A stretch of DNA of 64,000 nt from positions 277,007 through 341,006 of the forward strand of contig NZ_MQUQ01000004.1 in NCBI RefSeq assembly GCF_001953865.1, written 5' to 3'. The position numbers were made by a program, and so were the translations under genes. The stretch comes from Amycolatopsis coloradensis (lineage in GTDB: Bacteria; Actinomycetota; Actinomycetes; Mycobacteriales; Pseudonocardiaceae). Positions 8,365-16,795 of the stretch are shown here, piece by piece; position 1 is the stretch's first letter; every line of letters begins with the position of its first letter. The notes below the pieces were generated by a model. That model did no database searches, was not told where the DNA came from, and saw only the letters and a list, made by a program, of their open reading frames with translations.

Positions 8365-9417
8365 GTGCCTGATCCGATGCCCGGCTTCACCGCGGTCGAC
8401 CTGCGGCCGCTCGCCGGCGGTGAGGGCACGAGCGCCTACTGCGTGAACGATGCCGGGATGATCGTGGGCGAGTCGGGTTCGCGGCCGGTGCACTGGGATC
8501 GTGAAGGCCGCCCCACTCCCTTGCCGATCGTCGACGGCTATTCCGGCGGCCGTGCCGTCAGCGGCAACTGCGCGGGCGTCATCGCGGGCACGCTCTACAC
8601 CGGCGAAAGCCTCCGGCCCGTGTGCTGGAAACCCGACGGCCGGGTGCACATGCTCGACCTTCCCACCGGCATGCTCTCCGGCACGGCGAGCCGGGTGAAC
8701 GAACGCGGGTCGATACTGGGGAACGCGATGCGGCCGGGCTACCGCTGGCGGGCGCTGCGCTGGGAGCCCGGCGGCGAAGCGGTGGAACTCGACACCCTGT
8801 CCGGCGACGGCGAGACCCAGGGTCACGATCTGAACGGGCTGGACGAGGTCGTCGGCTCCGCCAAGGACGGCACGGGCGCCCGGACCGCGGTGCGCTGGAC
8901 CGCTGCGGGGAGGATCTGCAAACTGCCCCCGCCCCGCCGCGCGACAGCCTGCGGTATCACCGATTCCGGCGCCATCCTCGGCGACGGCGTCGTATGGGAC
9001 GGCGACCGGGGAACCACCCTGCTGACCGGCGAACCGGAGTTCACCGCGGGACAGGTCGTCCGGATCACCGGACGCGGTGTCGCCATCGGCTGGGGCGTGA
9101 CCCCGGACCGGCGCGGCACCTGCGCGCGATGGGATCGCGACGGACGGCCCACCGTGCTCCGGCCCCTGCCCACGGACGTCGCCAGTACCTGTTTCGACAT
9201 CGATGACGCCGGGACGGTCGTCGGCGAGTCCGTGAGCCACGGCAGCGTGCGGCCCGTCGGCTGGGACGCCGACGCGACACCGTTCCCGCTCCCGTCTCCT
9301 CCTGGTCTCAAGGCGATCGTGGCCCAGCACATCAACGCGAGCGGCGCCGTCATCATCGGCTACGGCTTCGCCGCGGACAGCTCCACCTATCGCGGGATCG
9401 CTTGGCACCGCTCGTGA
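8365..9417 (+). CDS. HAF-repeat (beta-propeller-like) protein
   Basis: This 350-residue protein is built of repeats of about 45 residues. Each ends in a signature such as VNDAGMIVGE, VNERGSILGN, ITDSGAILGD, IDDAGTVVGE or INASGAVIIG, followed by a short strand with a Trp (RPVHWD, RALRWE, RPVGWD). This is the pattern of HAF or integrin-like extracellular repeat proteins, which likely fold as a propeller. No signal peptide is evident with this start. The longer alternative from GTG 8317 does not create one. Role unknown. The gene stands alone and is followed by inverted repeats. Confidence 0.7.
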   Translation: MPDPMPGFTAVDLRPLAGGEGTSAYCVNDAGMIVGESGSRPVHWDREGRPTPLPIVDGYSGGRAVSGNCAGVIAGTLYTGESLRPVCWKPDGRVHMLDLPTGMLSGTASRVNERGSILGNAMRPGYRWRALRWEPGGEAVELDTLSGDGETQGHDLNGLDEVVGSAKDGTGARTAVRWTAAGRICKLPPPRRATACGITDSGAILGDGVVWDGDRGTTLLTGEPEFTAGQVVRITGRGVAIGWGVTPDRRGTCARWDRDGRPTVLRPLPTDVASTCFDIDDAGTVVGESVSHGSVRPVGWDADATPFPLPSPPGLKAIVAQHINASGAVIIGYGFAADSSTYRGIAWHRS

Positions 9418-9454
9418 AAACGACGGAGGGTCGCGCGGACCTGAGCTCACACCC

Positions 9455-9507
9455 AAGTCGCCTACCTCGCGCTCGCGTGTGCTCGGCTGGGCGAGGTACG
9501 GCGACTT
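9455..9507. repeat. Imperfect inverted repeat downstream of the HAF-repeat gene
   Basis: AAGTCGCCTACCTCGC (9455-9470) pairs with GCGAGGTACGGCGACTT (9491-9507), with one bulged base. It lies between the HAF gene and the longer hairpin at 9594 and may help terminate transcription. Confidence 0.5.
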
Positions 9508-9593
9508 CCGTGACGGAACCTCGGCACTGCGGGAGCGAGAGGTAAGGCAAGGGGTGTGGGACCCGGTCCCGCAGCGGGGCCAGCCACAACGGC

Positions 9594-9650
9594 AGTACGT
9601 GAAGGCCCCCTTCCTTGCGTCTAGCGCAAGCAAGGGGGCCTTCACATACT
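9594..9650. terminator. Long hairpin repeat, copy 1 (bidirectional terminator)
   Basis: A 26-bp stem with two mismatches and a TCTAG loop lies between convergent genes (HAF repeat on plus, 9673 gene on minus). The core GTGAAGGCCCCCTTCCTTGCG is shared with the hairpin at 22420-22480. Position between convergent genes suggests a factor-independent terminator working in both directions. The conservation of loop and stem also fits a mobile palindromic repeat family. Confidence 0.7.
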
Positions 9651-9672
9651 TCAAAGGGCGCCGACCGCGAGG

Positions 9673-10077
9673 TCACTCTCGCCAGCGGTTGTTGAGGAAG
9701 GCATCGTCTTCGTCGTCCGCCGGCGCCGGACGGGAACGGGGAGCACGACGAGGGGTTTCCCGTCCTGGCCGGGCGGACGGCTCCGGGGCGAACGCCGGAG
9801 CGCCATCGTCGAAGCCCGCCGATTCCTCGAACGCCGACGTGTTGCCCGGCTCCGCGTGCGACCGGTCGGTGCTCCAGCCGGACTTCGTCTTGCGCTCCCC
9901 CAGCTCCCGCCGGTGCTCGACGTACCGCTCGGCGGTATGGACCTGTTTGGTCATGAACTCCTGCGCGCTGGCCTTGATCTCCTTTGCACGCTGGTCCCGC
10001 AGGCCCCGGCGCTCCGCCTGCTCGCGGACGAGGCTGTCCAGGGTGGTCCTCATGGTCGAGGTGTCGTCGGCGCTCAT
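9673..10077 (-). CDS. Hypothetical charged protein at the end of a type VII substrate operon
   Basis: The 134-residue product starts at ATG 10077, 7 bp after GGGGAGA; a longer frame exists but lacks a site. The N-terminal 70 residues are predicted helical and very charged (SLVREQAERRGLRDQRAKEI). The C-terminal half is Pro/Arg/Asp-rich and probably disordered, ending DDEDDAFLNNRWRE. It follows the stop of the large Gly-rich gene by 20 bp and is probably cotranscribed. The family is not recognised. Position suggests a partner or chaperone of the upstream substrate, but this is only inferred. Confidence 0.6.
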   Translation of the reverse strand: MSADDTSTMRTTLDSLVREQAERRGLRDQRAKEIKASAQEFMTKQVHTAERYVEHRRELGERKTKSGWSTDRSHAEPGNTSAFEESAGFDDGAPAFAPEPSARPGRETPRRAPRSRPAPADDEDDAFLNNRWRE

Positions 10078-10097
10078 ACGTTCTCCCCTGCCCTGGC

Positions 10098-13000
10098 TCA
10101 CCGCTTGCGGGTGACCGGCTGTTCCTCATCGTCCAGCAGCGAACCGGTGATCCGGCCGGTGGGTTCGTTGATCTGGTCGAACACCTCGCCCTCGATCCGG
10201 TACGCGCGGTTGGTCCGCTCCTGGTCGCCGCCACCGGCACCGCCCGCGCCGCCGCCGCCCATGCCACCCATCGGTGGCATCGCGCCACCTGCGAACGACT
10301 GACCGGCCGGTCCGCCCATCGGGGCGGACGGGGCGCCGGAAGCCACGGGTTGCGGCTGATGCGTCCCACCACCGGTGTGCACGCCTTCGGTCAACGACTG
10401 GCCGGTCACGGGAGTCGCGGTTTCGAAGGGGGTCGCGATCGCCGAGCCACCGCCTCCACCGCCGATGCCGCCACCGCCACCGGTATTGGTCCCGCCGGCG
10501 CCGAGACCGTCGGGCACCGTTCCGCCGCCACCCTGGAGCGGGGCGGTGAACCGGTGCTCCGGCTGCACGGTCCCGGTGACCGGAGTGAGCGGATGCGCTG
10601 CCTTGTCCGTGCGGGGATTGTCCTCGCCGAGGGTGTACGTGGTCGGTTTCCCGGTGCCGTCGTCGACGGTGACCGTCGTCGGGCCGTTCGGACCGTCGGG
10701 ACGTTCGGCGGTGATCTTCAGATCGCCGTCCTGGATGTGGATCTTGCCGTCGGGACCGGGGCGGTGGACACCGTCCTTGCCCGGCTGGCCGTCCTCCGTC
10801 CCCGGAGTGGAGCCCAGCTTGGACTCGTCGCCATCGCCGGTCCAGTCGAGCTTGAAGTCCTTGACCGGTCCGGAACCATCGCCGACCTTGATGCCCATCT
10901 CGCCGTCTTTGTCCGGCTCGGTCATCTCGAAGGTCGTGTCACCCTGTTTGACCTTGAGGGTTTCGCGCTCGCCGTCCTCGGCCTTGTCGCCGTCCTCGCC
11001 GGGCTTGTCGCCGACCAGCTTGTCGTCGTCCTCGCCGGGCTTGTCGTCGCCCAGCTTGTCCAGCGCTTCGGAGGCTTTCTTCTTCGCGTCTTCGGCGGCC
11101 TTTTCGGCTTCGTCCTTCGCCTCGTCATCCTTACCGCCGAGAGGGGCGTCGCCCAGCTTGTCCAACGCTTCCGACGCCTGCTTCTTCGCGTCTTCGGTGG
11201 CTCGCTCGGCCGCTGCCTTGGCCTCGTTGGCGGCTTCCGTGCCACCGCCGCCGATACCGCCACCGGTACCTCCGCCAGTGCCGGAGCCCGAACCGCCGCC
11301 GACGTCTCCGCCGGGAACGTCACCCATCTTGTTCAGCGCTTCCGACGCCTGCTTCTTCGCGTTTTCGGCAGCCGCGGCGGCTTGTTTCTTCGCCTCTTCG
11401 GCGGCCGCTCGCTGCTCGTCACCGGACGACGACGAGCCCGAGGGCGACGTTCCGTCCTTGCTCGCGTCCGGCCCGGAGCCCGAACCGCCCGACGCTCCCC
11501 CACCGGAGCCACCTTCGGGAATGGAGATGTCCGGGACCGGCGGGGGCTTGGGCTGGCCACCACCCGAACCCGAACCGCCACCGGCACCCGAGCCGCCGGT
11601 GGAGCCTGAGCCGCCACCCGCACCGTCGCCGGGTCCACCACCCGGACCGCCGCCGGAGCCGCCCTCGGGGATCGAGATGTCCGGAATCGGCGGGGGCTTG
11701 GGCTGACCACCACCCGAACCCGAACCGCCCGAACCAGAGCCACCCGAACCCGGACCGCCTCCGGATCCACCGGTGCCGGAACCATCCGGACCGCCGCCGG
11801 AACCGCCGGAGCCGTTGCCGGAACCGCCCGGGCCACCGCCGTAGTTCCCCTGGCCACCACCGTCACCCGAGCCGCCGCCCGCGCCGGAGCCTGGGTCGCC
11901 GCCCGGGCCTCCACCGGTACCGCCACCGGCGCCACCGCCCGGTCCGCCCGCGCCGCCCTTGTCCGCGCCGTCGAACTCGTTCTTGACCTTGCCCATCATC
12001 TTGTCGAGTTCGTCGTAGGCCTGGTCGACGAACTCCTTGGTGTCCTTGCAGCTCTTGGCGAACTTCTCGTAGATGCCGTCCCACATCTCCGGGATGAACT
12101 GCCGCTGCACCCACTGCTTGGCGAGGTTCTGGCCCGCCTTCTTGAACTCGTCGTCGTCGCAGCAGCCGTCGTTGTTGAGACTCTGGACCAGGTTGGAGCC
12201 GAAGTTGGCGTCCATCCAGCCCGCGATGGCGCCGAGGTCCTCTTTGCCGCTCTTCTCGCCACTGGCGATGGCGATGACCTTCTGCGCCATCGGGAAGTCG
12301 GCGCGGCCGACGATCTCCTTGTACAGATCGATGACCTCGTCGGCCTTGCCCTTGCACAGTTTGAACACCGCGGCGCTGGTGCTCAGCGTCGCTTCACTCG
12401 CGTTGTTCAGCGTCTCCGCGAGTTTTTTGGCCTTGGGCAGGATCTTCTCGTTGTAGTTGTCCGACGAGGCGTCCGCGGCCTTACCGGTCCAGGTCCCGTA
12501 GAGGCCGTTCAGTTCGGTGCCGGTTTCCTGGATGGTCCTGTCGACGGTCTTCGAGCCGGTCTTGAAATGAGCGGCGTCGTCGACGAAGTTCTTGAAGCTG
12601 ATGCCGCGCTGCTCGTCGAAGGGCTTCTTGATGTCGTTCTCGAAATCGAGCGCGCGCGTGGTCCCGCGGCAGTCCTCCGGGAGCTTTGCCAGCAGGGAGC
12701 CGAAGGTCTGGAAGACCTTGAGCGCGGGTGCGGCGGCGTCGAAGATCTCGTCCGACGTCTTGGTCCCGGCGCCCTCCGCGGTGGGCTCCTTCGTGCCGTC
12801 GAGCTTCTTGTTGCCCTCGTCGACGGCCTTCTTCTCTTGCTTCGTGTTGTAGCTGGCCTGATCGCCGGCGGCCTTCGCGCCGCCGTAGACCTTCTTGGTG
12901 TCGTCGTCGTAGGGCATGAACGGCAAGGCGTTGAAGGTCTCCGCGTATTTCGCGGCTTCCTTGCGCTTCTGCTTGATCTCCTCCGGCTCCTGGTCCGCCG

Positions 13001-13124
13001 TCCAAGGCGGCGGCGCCGGATGCGTCTTGATCCACGAGCCGATGAGCGACGTCTTGTTCTCGGGCGGCACGCTCGGATCGTCGAGGACGGCCTTGACGTC
13101 GGTCCAGGTGAGTTCGTCGGCCAC
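10098..13124 (-). CDS. Large Gly-rich putative type VII secretion substrate, 1008 residues
   Basis: The GTG at 13124 overlaps the upstream stop codon (TAGTG), indicating translational coupling. Residues 1-388 are helical with scattered Cys and a DLYKEIVGRADF/WVQRQFIPEMWDG core. From 389 to about 550 comes a Gly/Ser/Pro linker containing two near-identical modules (QPKPPPIPDISIPEGG and QPKPPPVPDISIPEGG). Residues of about 565-700 hold three Ala/Lys helical repeats ending KKQASEALNKMGD, KKQASEALDKLGD and KKKASEALDKLGD. An acidic and beta-rich part follows, then a second Gly/Met-rich stretch, ending in DQERTNRAYRIEGEVFDQIN. Such Gly-rich C termini are common on type VII (ESX-like) proteins of Pseudonocardiales. 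No enzyme motif is seen. No secretion ATPase lies in the window. Confidence 0.7.
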   Translation of the reverse strand: MADELTWTDVKAVLDDPSVPPENKTSLIGSWIKTHPAPPPWTADQEPEEIKQKRKEAAKYAETFNALPFMPYDDDTKKVYGGAKAAGDQASYNTKQEKKAVDEGNKKLDGTKEPTAEGAGTKTSDEIFDAAAPALKVFQTFGSLLAKLPEDCRGTTRALDFENDIKKPFDEQRGISFKNFVDDAAHFKTGSKTVDRTIQETGTELNGLYGTWTGKAADASSDNYNEKILPKAKKLAETLNNASEATLSTSAAVFKLCKGKADEVIDLYKEIVGRADFPMAQKVIAIASGEKSGKEDLGAIAGWMDANFGSNLVQSLNNDGCCDDDEFKKAGQNLAKQWVQRQFIPEMWDGIYEKFAKSCKDTKEFVDQAYDELDKMMGKVKNEFDGADKGGAGGPGGGAGGGTGGGPGGDPGSGAGGGSGDGGGQGNYGGGPGGSGNGSGGSGGGPDGSGTGGSGGGPGSGGSGSGGSGSGGGQPKPPPIPDISIPEGGSGGGPGGGPGDGAGGGSGSTGGSGAGGGSGSGGGQPKPPPVPDISIPEGGSGGGASGGSGSGPDASKDGTSPSGSSSSGDEQRAAAEEAKKQAAAAAENAKKQASEALNKMGDVPGGDVGGGSGSGTGGGTGGGIGGGGTEAANEAKAAAERATEDAKKQASEALDKLGDAPLGGKDDEAKDEAEKAAEDAKKKASEALDKLGDDKPGEDDDKLVGDKPGEDGDKAEDGERETLKVKQGDTTFEMTEPDKDGEMGIKVGDGSGPVKDFKLDWTGDGDESKLGSTPGTEDGQPGKDGVHRPGPDGKIHIQDGDLKITAERPDGPNGPTTVTVDDGTGKPTTYTLGEDNPRTDKAAHPLTPVTGTVQPEHRFTAPLQGGGGTVPDGLGAGGTNTGGGGGIGGGGGGSAIATPFETATPVTGQSLTEGVHTGGGTHQPQPVASGAPSAPMGGPAGQSFAGGAMPPMGGMGGGGAGGAGGGDQERTNRAYRIEGEVFDQINEPTGRITGSLLDDEEQPVTRKR

Positions 13125-13435
13125 TAGCGCATCCCCGTCTTGGTGATCTTGTCCTTCTGCTCGTCCTCGTTGACGCCGTAGGTGGTGCCCGCCGTGCCGA
13201 GGTTCGTCCCGAACGCGCCGAGAGTGGTGCTGTAGCCCTGGACCGAGGCCCACAGCGCCGTCACTCCGGCGGTGTACTTCGCCGCGTGGGCGCCGTGCGC
13301 CTGCCCGAAACCGGCCGCGTTCACCGGTGTGCTCGACAGATCCGGGTTGTCGTCCAGCAACCGTTCCGTCAGCTTTCCGACGTTCTTCGACGCCGATGAA
13401 AGCGCGTCGGTCGCCGCGGTGAAGCCCCCGCTCAT
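13124..13435 (-). CDS. EspC-like type VII secretion protein
   Basis: This 103-residue, all-helical protein has the layout of the EspC/WXG100-like family. The N-terminal helix is GFTAATDALSSASKNVGKLT. A central turn with the PVNAAGFGQAHGAHAAKYTA pattern follows, then a second helix with TALWASVQGYSTTLGAFGTN. These proteins are co-secreted with, or help export, a larger partner encoded next door. Its stop overlaps the GTG of the large substrate gene by one base, which supports a 1:1 partnership. The upstream neighbour is an acyl carrier protein. Confidence 0.75.
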   Translation of the reverse strand: MSGGFTAATDALSSASKNVGKLTERLLDDNPDLSSTPVNAAGFGQAHGAHAAKYTAGVTALWASVQGYSTTLGAFGTNLGTAGTTYGVNEDEQKDKITKTGMR

Positions 13436-13440
13436 TCTTT

Positions 13441-13704
13441 TCAGCGCCTTTCGTCGGATCCTTCGGCCTTACCGCCGAGTGCCTCGCCGAGCACGTCGGC
13501 CACCGACCCGATGTCGGTGAACCGGTCCAGCCGGTCAAGGTCAATTCTCACGTCGTGGTAGATCTCCAGCGCGGACAGGAGTTTTATCCGTCCCTTGGAG
13601 TCGATACCCAGCTCTTCGAGCGGTGCGTCGAACTCGATTTCGGCGGGATCAAGCCGAAAAGTCTCGCTGACGACCTTCACGACCTCCGCGCGGTGATCAC
13701 CCAC
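13441..13704 (-). CDS. Acyl carrier protein
   Basis: The 87-residue protein is a stand-alone carrier domain. The phosphopantetheine site is Ser36 in ELGIDSKGRIKLLSALE; the usual DSL reads DSK here, which is uncommon but keeps the essential Ser. The GTG at 13704 is chosen because the domain starts right after it; a longer frame adds only unconserved Arg-rich residues. It overlaps the end of the fatty-acyl-AMP ligase by 8 bp, so the ligase very probably loads this carrier. The next gene downstream encodes the EspC-like protein, so acyl chains may be delivered to something made or exported by this operon. Confidence 0.85.
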   Translation of the reverse strand: MGDHRAEVVKVVSETFRLDPAEIEFDAPLEELGIDSKGRIKLLSALEIYHDVRIDLDRLDRFTDIGSVADVLGEALGGKAEGSDERR

Positions 13705-15346
13705 GGCGCCGACTATAACGCGCCTTCGCGGCCGTCCGCGCGACCTTGCCACTGGAAGTGCGCGGAAGGTCACCGGAGGGAACCAGATGGACAGATCGCA
13801 ACGTCAGATCATGTTCGCGTGACACCGCGCGTAATACCATCCTGGTGACTTCTTTGACATCGGCTTCGGCGTTCTTTGTCCATTCGGCCACTAACATCGC
13901 CCCTTCTCCCTCGTCGTCCGTCACACCGAAAGCGGCGACGCGGTCGCGGCGGATCGCCGGATGCGCTTCACCCGCCACCGCTTCGATGTCCTGCGGGTGG
14001 AAGTTGCGGCCGTCGATGACGATGAGGTCCTTGAGCCTGCCGGTGATGTAGAGGTCACCGCGGTGGAACACGCCGAGGTCACCGGTGCGCAGCCAGCCGC
14101 CGGCACCGTCGAGTTCGCCTCCGAAGGCGGTGGCGTCGCCACGGCCCCAGTAGCCCGCCGCGACGTTCGGGCCGTGGATCCAGATCTCCCCGACCAGGCC
14201 GTCGGGCTGTGCCACCCCGGCACGGACGATCCGCACCCGCTGGCCGAGGGGACGGCCGACCGACACGAGTCCCTGGCCGTCCGGCACCTCGACCGCCCGG
14301 CCCTGCGCGAGGGCTTCCCGGTCGAACACCGCGCCGCGCGGTCCTTCCTCGCCCGCGCTCGCCACGTACACGGTGGCCTCGGCAAGGCCGTAGGACGGGC
14401 GGTGGGCCTCCGGCCGGAATCCGTGCGGGCCGAAGACCGCCTGGAACCGCGCGACCGTGCGCGGCTGTACCGGTTCGGCTCCGTTGAGCGCGATACGGAC
14501 GTCGGAGAGGTCAAGGTCGTCTCCGGCCTCCCCCGCGGCGTCGGCGGCCAGGTCGAACGCGAAGTTCGGCGCGGCGGTGAACACGGCGGGGTGATCCGCC
14601 AGCTGACGCAGCCACCTCGCGGGCCGGTGCACGAACTCGGCGGGTGACATGAACACCGACCGCGCGCCCGCGAAGACCGGCAGGCACAGGAGCTGGATCA
14701 GGCCCATGTCGTGGAAGAACGGGATCCAGCCCGCACAGGTCGTCCCCTCGTCGACCGCGTAGGCCTGGCTCGCCTGCCAGCAGGCCGCGGCGACCGCCCG
14801 GTGCGGGATCACGGCACCGGCGGGTTCCCGCGTCGACCCGGAGGTGTATTGCAGATAAGCGGGACTCTCCGGTGTGACCGGGAGCGGATCGACGCCCGGC
14901 CCGGCAAGTTCGTCGACCAGGACCAGCTGGTCGGGTGTCCCGGCCTCGCGCGTTTTCGCGGCGGCGGCCGAGGACGTCAGCCAGACGCGTGCACCGCAGT
15001 CCGCCAGCACACCGGCGAGCCTGCCTCGCTGGGAAGGGCTGCCGGGCGCCATCAACGGCACGGCCACCAGACCGGCGGCGAGTGCGCCGAAGAACGCGAG
15101 AGGGTAGTTGAGGTCCTGTCCGGTGAGCACGGCGACGCGATCACCCGGCCGCGTGATCGGGCCCAGTGCCCCCGCGACCTGCCGCGTCCGGGAGACGAAC
15201 TCCGCCCAGGTGACCGTGTTGTCGACGCCGGCACCGTGATCCTGATGCGTGAACAGCGGCCGCGGGTCGGTTTGGCGAGCGAACAACCGCTCGACGATCG
15301 AGGTGCGCAGCACCTGCTCCGGAACATCCACCGGCGACGCGGTCAT
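13697..15346 (-). CDS. Fatty-acyl-AMP ligase (FAAL)
   Basis: The 549-residue adenylate-forming enzyme carries the P-loop YTSGSTREPAGAV (near residue 165), the FHDMGLI motif, SYGLAEATVYV and the hinge/C-terminal segments TGRLKDLIVIDGRNFHPQDI. SGKVARTAAK near the end carries the catalytic Lys. The FYPQD/FHPQDIE element and overall length match FAALs, which activate fatty acids as acyl-adenylates and pass them to carrier proteins rather than CoA. The ATG at 15346 has AGG 7 bp upstream. It is the first gene of an operon with the acyl carrier protein and the type VII substrates. Specificity cannot be read from the sequence. Confidence 0.9.
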   Translation of the reverse strand: MTASPVDVPEQVLRTSIVERLFARQTDPRPLFTHQDHGAGVDNTVTWAEFVSRTRQVAGALGPITRPGDRVAVLTGQDLNYPLAFFGALAAGLVAVPLMAPGSPSQRGRLAGVLADCGARVWLTSSAAAAKTREAGTPDQLVLVDELAGPGVDPLPVTPESPAYLQYTSGSTREPAGAVIPHRAVAAACWQASQAYAVDEGTTCAGWIPFFHDMGLIQLLCLPVFAGARSVFMSPAEFVHRPARWLRQLADHPAVFTAAPNFAFDLAADAAGEAGDDLDLSDVRIALNGAEPVQPRTVARFQAVFGPHGFRPEAHRPSYGLAEATVYVASAGEEGPRGAVFDREALAQGRAVEVPDGQGLVSVGRPLGQRVRIVRAGVAQPDGLVGEIWIHGPNVAAGYWGRGDATAFGGELDGAGGWLRTGDLGVFHRGDLYITGRLKDLIVIDGRNFHPQDIEAVAGEAHPAIRRDRVAAFGVTDDEGEGAMLVAEWTKNAEADVKEVTRMVLRAVSREHDLTLRSVHLVPSGDLPRTSSGKVARTAAKARYSRRRG

Positions 15347-15400
15347 GTCCGGCAACCTACTGGAACCGCCGAGCGGGCGCCTACCGCCCTGGGAGCCGCA

Positions 15401-15457
15401 GGTCCGTGAAGGACTCCTTGAGAGACTCTGGGCCCCTAAGGGAGTCCTTCACGGAAC
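15401..15457. terminator. Hairpin terminator downstream of the secreted DUF6801-type gene
   Basis: GGTCCGTGAAGGACTCCTT pairs with its near-complement AAGGGAGTCCTTCACGGAACC around a 17-bp loop. It sits between the end of the minus-strand gene at 15473 and the ligase operon start. A partial single arm of the same repeat (GGTCCGTGAAGGACTC) is seen near 45310. Probably a terminator derived from a dispersed palindromic repeat. Confidence 0.65.
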
Positions 15458-15472
15458 CGAGCCGGACTTGGG

Positions 15473-16105
15473 TCAGTTCACCGTCACGGTCGCGAGCGCG
15501 GCGTCCTGGCCGGGATTCATCCCGCACGGCAGGTCGAACGTGCCGAGATCCGTCGGCGTTCCGTCCGCGCGCTTCGGCGTGACCTTCCCGGTGAAGCCGC
15601 CGCCGACGGCGAAGGCGACCGAGCCGGGCTTCTTCACGGTGAGACCGGGGATCGGGCCGGTGATGACGATCGCCAGCGGGCCGTCCTGCGGTACGGCGGT
15701 GGCAGGGAAACCGAGGCCGTTGAGCGTGACGCCGAGTTCGGTGCCGTTGTAGTCGACGTCGACGTTCGCCGACGCGGTGCCCTCGATCGTCGCGGCGCCG
15801 ATCAGATTCAGTGCGGTGACGGTGTCGCCGTCGAGGGAGACGTTCACGGAGAAGCCGGTGACGTCGATCGGGGAACCGGCGCTCACCGCTTCCGGAAAGG
15901 TCGCGGTCACCGTCGCGGCGACCTGCTGCGCTCCGATGAGCGGCATTTCGCAGGTGAAAGTCAGGTTCTTGGTCACCGGCCCGGCAAGGGGAACGGCACT
16001 GGCGGAGGCGACACCGGCGGCCGCGGGCAAAGTCACGACGGTTCCGGCGAAAACGAGTGCGGCGGCGAGCCTGGCAAGGGGTCTCAAAGGCGAAACGCGC
16101 GTCAT
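15473..16105 (-). CDS. Secreted DUF6801-type protein
   Basis: The ATG at 16105 follows GGAGGA by 5 bp and begins a 210-residue preprotein. It has a positively charged N terminus, a hydrophobic core (LARLAAALVFAGTVVTLPAA) and a cleavage-like ASA near residue 37. The mature part is beta-rich, with one Cys near each end (LTFTCEMP and DLPCGMNP) that could form a disulphide. The pattern LTFTCEMPLIGAQQVAATV followed by a repeated beta layout resembles DUF6801 proteins of actinobacteria, which are exported and of unknown function. It is monocistronic, ending at a hairpin. Confidence 0.75.
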   Translation of the reverse strand: MTRVSPLRPLARLAAALVFAGTVVTLPAAAGVASASAVPLAGPVTKNLTFTCEMPLIGAQQVAATVTATFPEAVSAGSPIDVTGFSVNVSLDGDTVTALNLIGAATIEGTASANVDVDYNGTELGVTLNGLGFPATAVPQDGPLAIVITGPIPGLTVKKPGSVAFAVGGGFTGKVTPKRADGTPTDLGTFDLPCGMNPGQDAALATVTVN

Positions 16106-16475
16106 GGAATCCTCCGGGGAAATCAGGGAAAAGGAACGGCGAAAGCCGGGAATTCGGTTCTCCGTGAACATTACGACGTCGTGAACCGGCCAACAACACG
16201 CCACCGTTCTCGGATCGATTCAGGCGGCAGGCCCCCGATTCTTTTTGTCATTCGGCGACGATTCCCCGGTCGAACTCTTCGCCTGATCACGCGAGTTCCG
16301 GGGTTGATCACGCGTGATGCCCGTTCGGACACGCAAAAGCAGTGCCCTGGAGGGACGGAGCCGTTCACTCTCGGGAGTTTCGGACAGAAGACCGGACATT
16401 TCTCGCTTACCCGGGACCTTGGCCGCACACTCGGCGGGCAGTGTGTTTCTTTCCCCCGGCCTTGGAGGAGTAACC
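16106..16475. other. Intergenic region with a direct repeat and promoters
   Basis: This 370-bp divergent spacer has no convincing gene. It includes a direct repeat of TTGATCACGCG-like sequence (GATCACGCG near 16286 and 16306), which might be a regulator site, and the ribosome binding site of the next gene. It serves the secreted protein on the minus strand and the small secreted peptide on the plus strand. Confidence 0.4.
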
Positions 16476-16682
16476 ATGCGTCGAAGAATCGCCCTGGCAC
16501 TCGGCGGCGGCGCCGTCCTGACCGCGAGCCTCGCTTCCGCCGCCCTCGCCCCTGTCGCACAGGCTTCCCCCGGACTGATCGCCGCCATGCAGCGAGACCT
16601 GGGACTCACCGCGGCGCAGGCCGCGACCGAGCCGGTGAACGAGATCTTGCAGACCTACGGCCTGTCACTCGTCACCGCTTGA
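16476..16682 (+). pseudogene. Internal-deletion relic of a secreted S1 (streptogrisin-type) protease, 68 residues
   Basis: An ATG 6 bp after GGAGGAG begins a perfect signal peptide (RRIALALGGGAVLTASLASA, then QASPGLIA). AMQRDLGLTAAQA follows, the typical first helix of the propeptide of secreted alpha-lytic/streptogrisin proteases. The frame then jumps directly to EPVNEILQTYGLSLVTA and stops. That ending matches the C terminus of the protease domain in the same family (QPVNE.L..YGL.L). About 300 residues, including the whole catalytic triad, are missing, with the frame preserved. It is either a deletion relic or a small secreted peptide made from the two ends. Confidence 0.6.
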
Positions 16683-16727
16683 CCTCCGCTGTCGGCAGGG
16701 TCGTGAGGGGTAAGACGAAGGCGGTAT

Positions 16728-16780
16728 GTCGCGAAAGCCACTTTCGCGACGTCTGATGTCCCGAAAGTGGCTTTCGCGAC
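16728..16780. repeat. Nested palindromic repeat (GTCGCGAAAG family), two units
   Basis: GTCGCGAAAG-CCA-CTTTCGCGAC (16728-16750) is followed by a second unit GTCCCGAAAG-TGG-CTTTCGCGAC (16758-16780). The two units are also complementary to each other. The same unit occurs at 58538-58560, in both cases near a GAGGGGTAAG tract. It is a dispersed intergenic repeat that probably also terminates transcription. Confidence 0.7.
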
Positions 16781-16795
16781 ATGAGCACCGGCCAC

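Noticed and set aside
10375..11706. A 443-residue plus-strand Pro/Ser-rich frame
   Set aside because: It is the complement of the Gly-rich repeats of the large minus-strand gene and has no independent start signal.
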